Shown here: positions 7,905 through 16,219 of the stretch, in pieces | Numbering within the stretch: the first letter of the stretch is position 1 | Layout of the letters: each line of letters opens with the position of its first letter | Assembly (NCBI RefSeq): GCF_001519075.1 | Contig: NZ_KQ954244.1 | Location: forward strand, 1,257,934-1,321,933 | DNA from: Novosphingobium fuchskuhlense | GTDB lineage: Bacteria > Pseudomonadota > Alphaproteobacteria > Sphingomonadales > Sphingomonadaceae | Direction: 5' to 3' | DNA length: 64,000 nt | Notes under the pieces: generated by a model | Told to the model about the DNA's origin: nothing | The model's input: only the letters and a program-made list of their open reading frames with translations | The model's database searches: none | Made by a program: the position numbers and the translations under genes

Positions 7905-8639
7905 TCAATCCTGACGCGCGAGGACGGCGGGGCCGGTGGGAGCGGGGGCCGCGTTCTCGATGATCGGCTGGCCGACGGCGAGACGCTTGCCATCGGTGAT
8001 GATCACCTTGTCGCCCAGACTGGCGACGCCGAACAGGCGCTTGGCGAAGGCATCGGGCACACCGATGCAGCCGTTGGTGGCATAGCCGCGTTCCACTTTG
8101 CTGCCGTGGATGGTGATGCCATCGCTGGTGAGGCGCAGCATCCAGGGCATCGGAGCGTCGTAGATGTTGGAGACGTGGTCGGCGTCCTTCTCGCTGATCG
8201 GGAACACGCCGGTCGGGGTGGGCTTGGTGCCATAGCCCTTGAGGATGGCGGCGGCGCCGATCTCATGCCCGTCGCGGAAGACCGAGATGGTGCGCGCCTC
8301 GAGATCGACGGTGACGACGATCGGGCCGGTCTTGGCCGCGCTTTCGTCCCAGAAATACTGGCCGAACTTGATGGGTTCATCGATCTTGAGGATCGACCTG
8401 ACGACGAAGGCACTGTTCGCGGGGGCGGCAGCGGTAGCGGGGGGCGCGGTGACAGGCTTTGCCAGCGGAGCGGGTGCGGGCACGACACGGGCTTCGGCCT
8501 GCGAACCGCTGAACAGAACCTGCGCGACATCCCGGCCGACGTTGAACGCGAGCAGCGAGGCAAGGCCCAGCGCGATCAGGCCGAGCGGTGCGCTGACCCA
8601 GCGGGAGCGTACGAGATCGAGGGGGGACTGGCCGGACAT
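7905..8639 (-). CDS. L,D-transpeptidase (YkuD domain)
   Basis: A 244-residue envelope enzyme. One membrane anchor lies at residues 17-35, then a Pro/Ala linker, then a YkuD catalytic domain from about residue 105. The active-site signature is HGSKVERGYATNGCIGVP, with H178 and nucleophile C191. Such enzymes form 3-3 peptidoglycan crosslinks or attach proteins to peptidoglycan. The usual final Arg of the SHGC(I/V)R motif is Gly here (CIG), a variation seen in some subfamilies. It is divergent from the protease at 8840, across a 200-base gap that may hold both promoters. Confidence 0.88.
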   Translation of the reverse strand: MSGQSPLDLVRSRWVSAPLGLIALGLASLLAFNVGRDVAQVLFSGSQAEARVVPAPAPLAKPVTAPPATAAAPANSAFVVRSILKIDEPIKFGQYFWDESAAKTGPIVVTVDLEARTISVFRDGHEIGAAAILKGYGTKPTPTGVFPISEKDADHVSNIYDAPMPWMLRLTSDGITIHGSKVERGYATNGCIGVPDAFAKRLFGVASLGDKVIITDGKRLAVGQPIIENAAPAPTGPAVLARQD

Positions 8640-8839
8640 TGCGGTGGGACACGCTCCTTTCGCCTTATAAATAGCGTAAACGGTGCCTTGTGCGAGCGTC
8701 TTTGCAGGCCCGTCCCGCCGGGGGACGCTGCGGGTTATGGGGCTTAACGGGCATGGTTAAGCCGCGCCGGGACGGGGGCGCTTCACCAAGAAGGCGATTT
8801 TCAGGGCGCGGACAGGATTGATGGGCTAACGGCAGCGCA

Positions 8840-9526
8840 ATGACGCAGATTTACGCCTGGCTGGAACACGAAGCGCCCGTGCTGGGGCATCTCTCGCCGT
8901 TGTTTGCCGCGACTTGCGCGGCGTTGCTGCTGGTGGTGATTGGCGGCGCGCTGGCCGCACGCCGCGGGCGCCTCGGCGGCAGCATGAGGCTTGCCGGCAA
9001 CCTGCTGCTGCTCACGGTGTTCGGCCTTGCGGTCATGCGCTTCGTGCGGATGGATCCGACATTCGATGCGGCGCTCCACCGCATGGGCGCGCCGGCGCAG
9101 ACCGTCTCTGGCGGGGAAACGCGCATTCCGCTTTCCGCCGACGGGCACTTCTGGATCACTGCGCGGCTCAATGGCGTGGAGATGCGGCTGATGGTCGATA
9201 CGGGCGCGACGGTGACCGCGCTTTCCAGCGATGTGGCGCAGGCCGCAGGGATCGAGCGCGATCCGCTGCGGCCCGATGCCACGGTGGAAACGGCGAACGG
9301 CACGGTGGAGGCCGCACCCGCGCGGATCGACGAGCTGCGGTTCGGTTGCGTGGTGGCGCGCGATCTCGATGCGATCGTGATGCCCGGCGAGGGCGGGCCG
9401 AACGTGGTGGGGATGAACTTCCTCGGGCGGCTCAAGGGCTGGCGGGTGGAAGACGGTGTGCTTATCCTTACGCCGCATCGGCCGCAGGTGGCCGGAGATG
9501 GTGCGGGGCAGGCCCCCACCAGGTAA
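8840..9526 (+). CDS. Membrane-anchored retropepsin-like aspartic protease
   Basis: This 228-residue protein has two hydrophobic segments (about 20-40 and 52-68) followed by a clan AA (retropepsin-like, TIGR02281-type) protease domain. The active-site triplet is DTGA at 120-123 in LMVDTGATVTALS, and the fold ends with VVGMNFLGRL. Such bacterial proteins carry one catalytic Asp per chain and would work as dimers, with the domain probably in the periplasm. Substrates are unknown. Its 3' end overlaps the convergent DUF418 gene by 59 bases. Confidence 0.82.
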   Translation: MTQIYAWLEHEAPVLGHLSPLFAATCAALLLVVIGGALAARRGRLGGSMRLAGNLLLLTVFGLAVMRFVRMDPTFDAALHRMGAPAQTVSGGETRIPLSADGHFWITARLNGVEMRLMVDTGATVTALSSDVAQAAGIERDPLRPDATVETANGTVEAAPARIDELRFGCVVARDLDAIVMPGEGGPNVVGMNFLGRLKGWRVEDGVLILTPHRPQVAGDGAGQAPTR

Positions 9527-10706
9527 GCCGCCGCCACAGCGCTTCGAGCGGGCCCTGCCCGAAGCGGGCGAGCCACCATTCGGGCCAGGCGAGCATCAGC
9601 GCCCAGCCGCCCAGCACCACCAGCGGGAGCGCCCCGCGTGGAAGCACGCCGCCAAGGCCAAGGCCCCAGCCGGCAAACAGCGCGCTCATCACCAGCGTGG
9701 TGCCGAGGTAGTTGGTGAAGGCGCAGCGGCCCGCAGCGGCGAGGCAGCGGCCAGCGGCACCTTCCTTCAGGCGCGGCCAGAGCAGGAGCAGGACGGCGAG
9801 ATAGCCGAACGTCATCAGGAGGTGCGGGATTGCGGCGAGCGAGCCCATGACCGCGAACATCGCGCCGGCCGGGAAGCCCTGTGCGGCGGCCCAGCCGATC
9901 AGGCCGGCGCTCATCGCGCCGCCCGCGCCGATGCCGATCACGGCGATGCGCCGCAGGGTGCGCGCCTCCCACCCGCCGGTGAACAGGCCGAGCCGCACCA
10001 GCGCCATGCCGAGCAGCATGAGCGGGAACGTCTCGAAGAACGTGGCGCCGAGGTTCTCCAGCGGCAGGAGCGGGGCTGTCGTCAGGCGCAGGCGGACCGC
10101 TTCGAGGAAAGGCGCGTGGAGCACGCGGGCATCGGCCGCGACGGAGGCGGCGATGCGGCCCATCATCGCGCCGTGCTCGGCCGCTTCGGCGGGGGTGCCG
10201 TGCCCGGCCAGCACGCGGCTTTCGCTGCCGATGAAGGCAATATCGCCCGGTATTGCAAGGACATGGCTGGCGAGAAAGAGCAGGAGGGCGCTGGCGGCCA
10301 GCGGTTCGGGGGCGAGGCGGCGAAAGCAGAAGGCCAGCATGCCGCAGACGGCATAGGGAAACAGGATGTCGCCCCACCACAACAGGGCATAGTGGGCATA
10401 GCCAAAGGCCAGCAGCCAGAGCAGGCGGCGCGCCTGCAGGAGATCCGGATTGGCACCGCGCCGTTCGGCGGCATCGGCAAACAGCATCATGCTCGCGCCG
10501 AACAGGAGCGTGAAGAGCCCGCGCATCTTGCCCTCGAACAGCACGTAGGCGGCGACGAACCATAGCGCGCCTGCAGGATCCGGGCAGGGGATCGCAGGGC
10601 TGAAGGTGGCCAGCAGGGGGCCCCAGAAGCCGGTGACGTTGATCGCAAGGATGCCGAGCACGGCCAAGCCGCGTACGAAATCAAGCGTACCGATCCGTTC
10701 CGGCAT
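9468..10706 (-). CDS. DUF418-family membrane protein
   Basis: A 412-residue polytopic protein of about ten helices. It begins with RIGTLDFVRGLAVLGILAINV, the typical opening of the DUF418/acyltransferase-3-like family, and has the matching MRGLFTLLFGAS segment near residues 60-71. The C-terminal DUF418 region includes YLGTTLVMSALF and W..P.WWLARFGQGPLEALWR. The biochemical role of the family is not established. The gene lies just upstream, in transcription order, of nothing obvious. Its 3' end overlaps the retropepsin gene by 59 bases. Confidence 0.85.
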   Translation of the reverse strand: MPERIGTLDFVRGLAVLGILAINVTGFWGPLLATFSPAIPCPDPAGALWFVAAYVLFEGKMRGLFTLLFGASMMLFADAAERRGANPDLLQARRLLWLLAFGYAHYALLWWGDILFPYAVCGMLAFCFRRLAPEPLAASALLLFLASHVLAIPGDIAFIGSESRVLAGHGTPAEAAEHGAMMGRIAASVAADARVLHAPFLEAVRLRLTTAPLLPLENLGATFFETFPLMLLGMALVRLGLFTGGWEARTLRRIAVIGIGAGGAMSAGLIGWAAAQGFPAGAMFAVMGSLAAIPHLLMTFGYLAVLLLLWPRLKEGAAGRCLAAAGRCAFTNYLGTTLVMSALFAGWGLGLGGVLPRGALPLVVLGGWALMLAWPEWWLARFGQGPLEALWRRLTWWGPAPHHLRPPAADAA

Positions 10707-10712
10707 CAGTGG

Positions 10713-11903
10713 TCAGGGAGCCACCACGAGGCAGGCGAGGCCCCCGGCCTTGAGCGCCGCGCAGGCGCGGGCGGCATCGCTTTGCGAATAGCCGGTGGCC
10801 AGCAGACGGGTGACCGTGCCTGGAATATCCTGGCGGGCATGGCCGGCCAGTTCGGGACGGCCGCGCACCCGCGCCCAGAGCGCGTCGGCATTGGCCTTGA
10901 CCCCGAACGCGCCGAGCTGGATGCGGTAGGATCCGCTGGCCGGAAATGCGGTGTCCGGCTTTGGCGCGACCGGTTTCGGGGCTACCGGTTTCGGTGCTGC
11001 CGGCTGGGACGCGGCGGACTTGGGCATCGCCGGCTTGACGGGCACGGGCCGGGGCGGCGGCGGGGCTGGCGCTTCGAAGGATGGCGGCAGATAGCTGTTG
11101 GCCGGTTCGACCGATGCCGATGGCGGCAGATCGACCTTCTCGATCGCGCCGGGCGCGGGCTGTGCCGTCGGGGCCGGTGGAACCAGTTGGGGAGAGGGGC
11201 CTTGCGCGCCGAGATCGGCGGCGGCAAATTCGCGCCCGCGCGCCTCGGCAGCTTTCTGATCGAGCTCGCTGGCAAGGCTGACACCCATCTGGCGCTGCCC
11301 CAGCGGGATCGTCTGGTTCATCGTCGCAAGGCTGGCGGTCGCCTGCGGCAGGCCGGTGGCGGCCGCGCGGGTGATCAGGGCATAGGCACGCACCCAGTCC
11401 TTCGGCGCGAAATCGCCGTTGTAATGGGCAACGCCCAGGACATACATCGCGCGCGGTTCGCCGCGCTCGGCAGCCGACTGCAGCCACGGCAACGCCGCCG
11501 TCTGCCGGTTCGTCTGGAACAGCAGGATGCCGTAATTGTCGGCGGCGGAGATATGGCCGAGGCGTGCGGCCTTGCCATAGTAGGCTTCGGCCTTGACGAG
11601 ATCCTTGGTGACGCCCCGGCCGAGCTTGTAGGCCTGGCCAAGGTTGAACAGGGCATCGGCATCCCCTTTGGCGGCAGGGCCCTGCCAGGCCTTCACCGCC
11701 GCCTCGTAGTTCCCCGCAGTCCACGCATCGACGCCTGCGCGCACGGCAGCAGCGTTTGCGGATGTCGGTGCCGAGGGCGTTGCCGGGGGCAGGGCAGGGG
11801 AAAGCACAGCGGGGTCCGCGTCTGCGGCGCGCGCTACAAGGGCCGGCATGGCGATGCCGAAGAGGCCCAGCGCTGCCGCCGTCTTGAGAGCTAATCCGCG
11901 CAT
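10713..11903 (-). CDS. Sel1-repeat/SPOR exported protein
   Basis: A 396-residue exported protein with a signal peptide (GLFGIAMPALVARA-ADA, residues 13-28). Residues 60-200 hold Sel1-like TPR repeats (ALFNLGQAYKLGRGV, AEAYYGKAARLGHI, AMYVLGVAHYNGDF), a protein-interaction scaffold. A Pro-rich linker with repeated VAPKP units follows. Residues 310-395 form a SPOR domain (YRIQLGAFGVKANADALWAR and ACAALKAGGLACLVVA), which binds septal peptidoglycan stripped of side peptides. This points to the division septum or remodelled wall. It is divergent from the ParA gene at 12200. Confidence 0.82.
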   Translation of the reverse strand: MRGLALKTAAALGLFGIAMPALVARAADADPAVLSPALPPATPSAPTSANAAAVRAGVDAWTAGNYEAAVKAWQGPAAKGDADALFNLGQAYKLGRGVTKDLVKAEAYYGKAARLGHISAADNYGILLFQTNRQTAALPWLQSAAERGEPRAMYVLGVAHYNGDFAPKDWVRAYALITRAAATGLPQATASLATMNQTIPLGQRQMGVSLASELDQKAAEARGREFAAADLGAQGPSPQLVPPAPTAQPAPGAIEKVDLPPSASVEPANSYLPPSFEAPAPPPPRPVPVKPAMPKSAASQPAAPKPVAPKPVAPKPDTAFPASGSYRIQLGAFGVKANADALWARVRGRPELAGHARQDIPGTVTRLLATGYSQSDAARACAALKAGGLACLVVAP

Positions 11904-12117
11904 GTCCGCTCGATTCTCCTTTTGCGAACCGGTGCCTTAGGAACGGGGTTAACGATGCCGTGCGCCGCCGCGCCGTGCAAGGTACCGCGCGAAGATGGCG
12001 CCGGACTTCGGTCTTACCACGTAGATTAGCGTAGATGGTTAATGCCTGAAAGACAGCATCTTGCTGGTCAATCTCTTGCCCGCTCCAGCAAAATACCGGT
12101 TCTCGGGCGACCTGGTG

Positions 12118-12132
12118 TTAACCAAAATTTGA
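12118..12132 (+). promoter_or_regulatory. Possible CtrA-like site ahead of parA
   Basis: TTAA-N7-TTGA occurs about 70 bases before the ParA start. The alphaproteobacterial CtrA box is TTAA-N7-TTAA, so there is one mismatch. The surrounding 296-base gap (11904-12199) shows no gene. This is a weak, pattern-only call. Confidence 0.25.
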
Positions 12133-12199
12133 GGGCTTTCTGCGATCTCCCGGCAAGAGACTGTTCAATCTTTCCGTCTTGCCCATGAGGGGGATCACG

Positions 12200-12928
12200 T
12201 TGCGCGTACTGGCTTTGGCATCGCAGAAGGGCGGCTCCGGCAAGACAACCTTGTCCGGTCACCTCGCCGTTCAGGCGCAGCGTGCAGGGGCTGGCCCGGT
12301 CGTTCTGATCGATATCGATCCGCAAGGCTCGCTGTCCGATTGGTGGAACGAGCGTGAGGCCGAGTATCCGGCCTTTGCGCAGACCACCGTGGCCCGGCTT
12401 GCCAGCGATCTGGCGGTGCTGCGCCAGCAGGGCTTCAAGCTGGCCGTGATCGATACGCCGCCGGCGATCACCATGGCGATCCAGTCGGTGATCTCGGTCG
12501 CCGAACTGATCGTGGTGCCGACCCGGCCCAGCCCGCACGACCTGCGCGCCGTGGGCGCGACAGTCGATCTGTGCGAACGTGCGGGCAAGCCGCTGATCTT
12601 CGTGGTCAATGCCGCCACGCCCAAGGCGCGGATCACCTCCGAAGCCGCCGTCGCGCTTTCGCAGCACGGCACGGTTGCGCCGATCACGCTGCACCACCGC
12701 ACCGACTTTGCCGCCTCGATGATCGATGGCCGTACCGTTATGGAAGTCGATCCGAACAGCAAGTCCGCCGCCGAAGTGGCGCAGCTGTGGACCTATGTTT
12801 CGGAGCGGCTGGAAAAGAACTTCCGTCGCACCGTGTTCGCTGTGCCGCAACCCGGCCACAGCGCACCCCCGATGCCCGGTGCGGCGCGCCCCGCCGGCGG
12901 CTTCGGCCGCCGCGTGATCGGCTCCTGA
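12200..12928 (+). CDS. ParA/MinD-family P-loop ATPase
   Basis: This 242-residue ATPase has a deviant Walker A box near its start (KGGSGKTT, residues 10-17), a Walker A' region IDIDPQGSLSDWW, and DTPP (VIDTPPAIT). Such proteins position cargo such as chromosomes, plasmids or protein clusters. No ParB or parS site is nearby. The following genes encode a ribbon-helix-helix-like protein and a SPOR lipoprotein, so a polarity or envelope cargo is more likely than plasmid partition. I prefer the TTG at 12200, with GAGGGGG seven bases upstream giving the canonical MRVLALASQKGG start. An ATG at 12185 has no ribosome site. Confidence 0.85.
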   Translation: MRVLALASQKGGSGKTTLSGHLAVQAQRAGAGPVVLIDIDPQGSLSDWWNEREAEYPAFAQTTVARLASDLAVLRQQGFKLAVIDTPPAITMAIQSVISVAELIVVPTRPSPHDLRAVGATVDLCERAGKPLIFVVNAATPKARITSEAAVALSQHGTVAPITLHHRTDFAASMIDGRTVMEVDPNSKSAAEVAQLWTYVSERLEKNFRRTVFAVPQPGHSAPPMPGAARPAGGFGRRVIGS

Positions 12929-12944
12929 GCGAAGGACGCCGACG

Positions 12945-13499
12945 ATGAGCGAACCCAAGCCTTTCGCCTCGCTTAGCCCCAGCCTGCTGGCCCGCAAGGG
13001 CGCGGCCCGCCCGGCGATGCGCCCCCAGATCATGCCGCTGACAGCCGAGGACCGGCAACGCATGGGCTTCGGTTCTGCCGCGCTCGCGCCGGAATGGCCC
13101 GCCCCGGCGGAGGCCGATGACCTTGGCTGGAACGACCTTGGCGAGGATGCGGCCGCGGCCGCGCCAGTGGCCGAAGTGGTTGCCATCGCGGCCGAGCCGC
13201 TTCCCGCACCGGCCCAGATCGTGGAGCGGCCAGAAGTGCTGCGGCAGATTGAATCGCTTGCCGATGTGCTGAGCGCGCCGGCGGCATCTGCCCGCCGCCG
13301 CGAGCGCGGCACCGCGCTCAAGGAAGGGCGCAAGGCTGCCTTCACGCTGCGGCTCGATGCGGCGCGCCACTTGCGCCTGCGCCTTGCCTGCACGGTCGAC
13401 AACCGCAGCGCCCAGCAGATCGTGGTCGAAGCCCTCGACCGTTTCCTCGAATCGAAGCCCGGTCTCGATGACCTTGCCCGCCGCGCGCTTCGCACCTGA
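12945..13499 (+). CDS. Hypothetical protein with RHH-like C-terminus
   Basis: No named family is recognised. The 184-residue protein has a disordered, Ala/Pro-rich N-terminal half. The basic C-terminal segment, about residues 125-172, reads as strand-helix-helix (KAAFTLRLDAARHLRLRLAC, then SAQQIVVEALDRFLES). This is the pattern of a ribbon-helix-helix DNA-binding domain and resembles partners encoded beside ParA ATPases. It lies 16 bases after parA, so it is probably in the same operon and may serve as its DNA- or cargo-binding partner. That role is inference. Confidence 0.6.
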   Translation: MSEPKPFASLSPSLLARKGAARPAMRPQIMPLTAEDRQRMGFGSAALAPEWPAPAEADDLGWNDLGEDAAAAAPVAEVVAIAAEPLPAPAQIVERPEVLRQIESLADVLSAPAASARRRERGTALKEGRKAAFTLRLDAARHLRLRLACTVDNRSAQQIVVEALDRFLESKPGLDDLARRALRT

Positions 13500-13527
13500 C
13501 GCCGACTTCCAACCGGGACACACCGCC

Positions 13528-14892
13528 ATGACCACCGCACACGACAGCAAGAATGCCCGGAAGGCCGCTTATCGGCTGGCCCGGTTCTGCCTGACCACCG
13601 CGCTGGCGGCCGGTCTTCTTTCCGGCTGCGCCGCGGGCGGGCCGAACCATGCCAAGTTCGCCTCGAGCGCGCAGACGGCGCTGAGCAAGGGGAGCACCGA
13701 GAAGGCGATCGCGCTGGCCGAACAGGCCGTGCTGGCAGCCCCGCGCAACGCGGCCTACCGCACGCTGCTCGGCTCGGCCTATCTGCGCGCTGGCCGCTTC
13801 GAAGCCGCGCGACAGAGCTTTGACGAGGCGATGCAACTGGGCGAAGACAGCGGCAAGGCCGCGCTGAGCCTGGCGCTTGCCGATATCGCGCTGGGCCGCG
13901 GCAGCGAAGCCACCGATACGCTCAACACCTATCGCGACAGCATTCCCGCTTCGGACTACGGCCTTGCCATGGCCATGGCAGGGCAGACCCAAACCGGCAT
14001 CGCCGCGCTGACCGATGCGCTGCGCCGCGGTGAAAACACGCCGAAGGTGCGCCAGAACCTCGCCTATGCCTATGCGCTCGATGGCAGCTGGAGCGATGCC
14101 AAGCTGATGGCGGCGCAGGACATTCCGGCCGACAAGCTGAATGAACGTCTCCAGACCTGGGCCTTCATGGCGCGTCCGGAAGACACCCGCCGCCGCGTGG
14201 CCACGCTGATCGGCGCCCCGGCAACGGCCGAGGGCGGCCAGCCCACCGCGCTGGCGCTGGCGAACTTCCCCGAACCGGCGAAGCTGGCCGAGGAAGCTGT
14301 CGCGATGGCGGTGACCGACAAGGCTTCGCCCACCGATGCGGCCGAGCTGGCCAAGGCTGCCGCGACCGCGATGCCCGCGCCGCAGGTCGATGCCGCCGCG
14401 CCCCAGCCCGCTCTTGCCGATGCCTCGAGCGCTCCGGCTGCCGCCAAGCTGGCCGCCATCGACGTTGCGCCGTCGGCGGTGGCTGCGCCGCAGCAGATGG
14501 TCTCGCACCCGGTGGTCCAGCCCTTGCGCGGCGCCCGTCTGGCGGCTGCCAGTGTGCCCGCTGCGGCCTCTGCTTCGGCCCCCGCCGGCGCGCGGGGCAG
14601 CCACCTTGTCCAGCTTGGCGCGTTCTCTTCGGCGGAAGGCGCGCAGCGCGCCTGGCGCCATTTCGCGACGCGCAACGCCCGTCTTTCCGGGTATCACAGC
14701 CAGATCACCCAGGTTGCGGTGAACGGCCACCAGTTCTGGCGTGTCCAGGCCGTCGGCTTCACCGGTTTCGCTTCGGCGCGGCAGATGTGCCAGTCGGTCA
14801 AGGCCAAGGGCGGGGCATGCCTCGTCATGGCCGAGCCGGGCACGGTGACGCCGCAGGGCCGTCCGGCAACGACGCGGATGGCGCAGCGCTGA
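13528..14892 (+). CDS. TPR/SPOR lipoprotein
   Basis: A 454-residue protein with a lipoprotein signal (ALAAGLLSGC, cleavage before Cys32). TPR repeats cover about residues 45-215 (ALSKGSTEKAIALAEQAVLA, LLGSAYLRAGRFEAARQSFD). An Ala/Pro-rich linker follows, then a C-terminal SPOR domain at roughly 360-440 (GSHLVQLGAFSSAEGAQRAW). The TPR part resembles TadD/PilF-type lipoproteins. With parA and the RHH-like gene it forms a three-gene run, and a second SPOR protein is encoded divergently. The ATG at 13528 is the first reasonable start, because upstream frame extension would overlap the previous gene. Confidence 0.8.
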   Translation: MTTAHDSKNARKAAYRLARFCLTTALAAGLLSGCAAGGPNHAKFASSAQTALSKGSTEKAIALAEQAVLAAPRNAAYRTLLGSAYLRAGRFEAARQSFDEAMQLGEDSGKAALSLALADIALGRGSEATDTLNTYRDSIPASDYGLAMAMAGQTQTGIAALTDALRRGENTPKVRQNLAYAYALDGSWSDAKLMAAQDIPADKLNERLQTWAFMARPEDTRRRVATLIGAPATAEGGQPTALALANFPEPAKLAEEAVAMAVTDKASPTDAAELAKAAATAMPAPQVDAAAPQPALADASSAPAAAKLAAIDVAPSAVAAPQQMVSHPVVQPLRGARLAAASVPAAASASAPAGARGSHLVQLGAFSSAEGAQRAWRHFATRNARLSGYHSQITQVAVNGHQFWRVQAVGFTGFASARQMCQSVKAKGGACLVMAEPGTVTPQGRPATTRMAQR

Positions 14893-14950
14893 GGCTTGCC
14901 TGACGAAGCGGGGCGGCCCCGGACCGGAGCCGCCTGCGTTTCAGCCCCAC

Positions 14951-14988
14951 CGCAGCCGCGCCGCAGCGCAGCCGCGCCGCAGCGCAGC
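14951..14988. repeat. 16-bp tandem duplication
   Basis: The unit CGCAGCCGCGCCGCAG occurs twice without mismatch (14951-14966, 14967-14982), followed by a third partial CGCAGC. It sits between the SPOR lipoprotein gene and the 3' end of the pyrC' gene, ending two bases before that stop codon. Confidence 0.8.
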
Positions 14989-14989
14989 C

Positions 14990-16219
14990 TTACGCGATGC
15001 GTGCGCCGCCCTTGAACAGCGCGGTGACGCGGCCCTCCACCGGGCGGCGATCAAACGGGGTATTGCCTGCGGTTGCGGCCATCTTGCTGCGATCGACGAT
15101 CCACGGCCGCTCGGGATCGACCAGCGCCAGATCGGCCTCCAGACCCACTTCGAGCCGCCCGGCAGGCACGCCCAGCAGCGACGCGGGATTGCCCGCGAGC
15201 AAGGTGAAGGCACGCGTGAGGTCCATCGCGCCATCGCGCACCAGCGTGAGCGTCAGAGGCAGCAGCGTTTCGGCACCGGCCATGCCGGGTTCGGCATCGG
15301 CGAAAGGCAGGCGCTTGTCTTCCGCGCCGCGCGGATCGTGGCCCGAGGCGATCACGTCGATCGTGCCATCGACGATGGCGGCGATCACGGCCTGCCGGTC
15401 CGCCTCGCTGCGCAGCGGCGGCGAGAGGCGGCAGAACGTGCGGAAATGGGCCAGCTCCAGATCGGATAGCATGAAGTGCGCCGGGGTGACGCCGGCGGTG
15501 ACCATGACGCCGCGCGCCTTGGCCGCGCGGACCAGAGCGAGCGCCGCTGCCGTCGTCACCTGCCGGAAATGGAGCCGGCAGCCAGTCATTTCGGCGAGCG
15601 CAAGGTCGCGCGCCACGGCCAGCGCCTCGGCTTCGGCAGGGGCGGAGGGGAGGCCCAGCCGGGTCGCCATCTCGCCCGCCGTCGCCACCGCGCTTCCGGC
15701 AATCCCGGCATCCTCGGCATGGGTGACGAGGACGAGGCCGAGCATCGCGCAGTAGCTCATCAGGCGGTGGACCACCCCCGAATCGGCGATCCAGCGCCGC
15801 CCGGTCGCCACTGCCCTGGCCCCCGCGTCGCGCATCAGCGCCAGTTCGGCGAGTTCCGCGCCTTCGAGCCCGCGCGTCGCAGCGGCAAGCGGGTGGACCC
15901 ACATGTCGGGCTTGCCCGATTGCGCGGCAAAGCGGACGCGTGCGGGGTGATCGAGCGGCGGACCTTGATCGGGCATCAGCGCCGCGCGGGTGATCCCGCC
16001 GAAATGGAACGCCGGCTTGTCGATGGCGAAGACGCCGAGATCGACGAGGCCTGGAGCGATCAGCGCACCCTTGGCGTCGAGCACGTCATCGCCGGGCTGG
16101 GGCGCGACATCGCCGAGCGCCGCAATGCGGCCTTGCTCCACGCGCAGGGCCCCCGGTTGCGGCGCGCCGTGGGCAAGGACCAGCCGGCCGCCGGTGATGG
16201 TGAGCGGACGCGGGGTCAT
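14990..16219 (-). CDS. pyrX: PyrC', inactive dihydroorotase-like subunit
   Basis: A 409-residue amidohydrolase-fold protein homologous to class I dihydroorotase but lacking its metal site. The expected Asp-x-His-x-His after the Gly-Leu-x-Asp strand is replaced by VDLGVFAID (residues 59-67), and later ligand motifs are degenerate ([14 protein letters not shown]). One His remains in VTHAED. Such pyrC' proteins are known to serve as non-catalytic partners of aspartate carbamoyltransferase. The start overlaps the pyrB stop by four bases, as expected for a co-translated complex. A functional PyrC must be encoded elsewhere. Confidence 0.82.
   Translation of the reverse strand: MTPRPLTITGGRLVLAHGAPQPGALRVEQGRIAALGDVAPQPGDDVLDAKGALIAPGLVDLGVFAIDKPAFHFGGITRAALMPDQGPPLDHPARVRFAAQSGKPDMWVHPLAAATRGLEGAELAELALMRDAGARAVATGRRWIADSGVVHRLMSYCAMLGLVLVTHAEDAGIAGSAVATAGEMATRLGLPSAPAEAEALAVARDLALAEMTGCRLHFRQVTTAAALALVRAAKARGVMVTAGVTPAHFMLSDLELAHFRTFCRLSPPLRSEADRQAVIAAIVDGTIDVIASGHDPRGAEDKRLPFADAEPGMAGAETLLPLTLTLVRDGAMDLTRAFTLLAGNPASLLGVPAGRLEVGLEADLALVDPERPWIVDRSKMAATAGNTPFDRRPVEGRVTALFKGGARIA

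Noticed and set aside
7434..8747. Plus-strand frame of 437 codons
   Set aside because: It lies antisense to the VIT1-like and L,D-transpeptidase genes, which have clear motifs.
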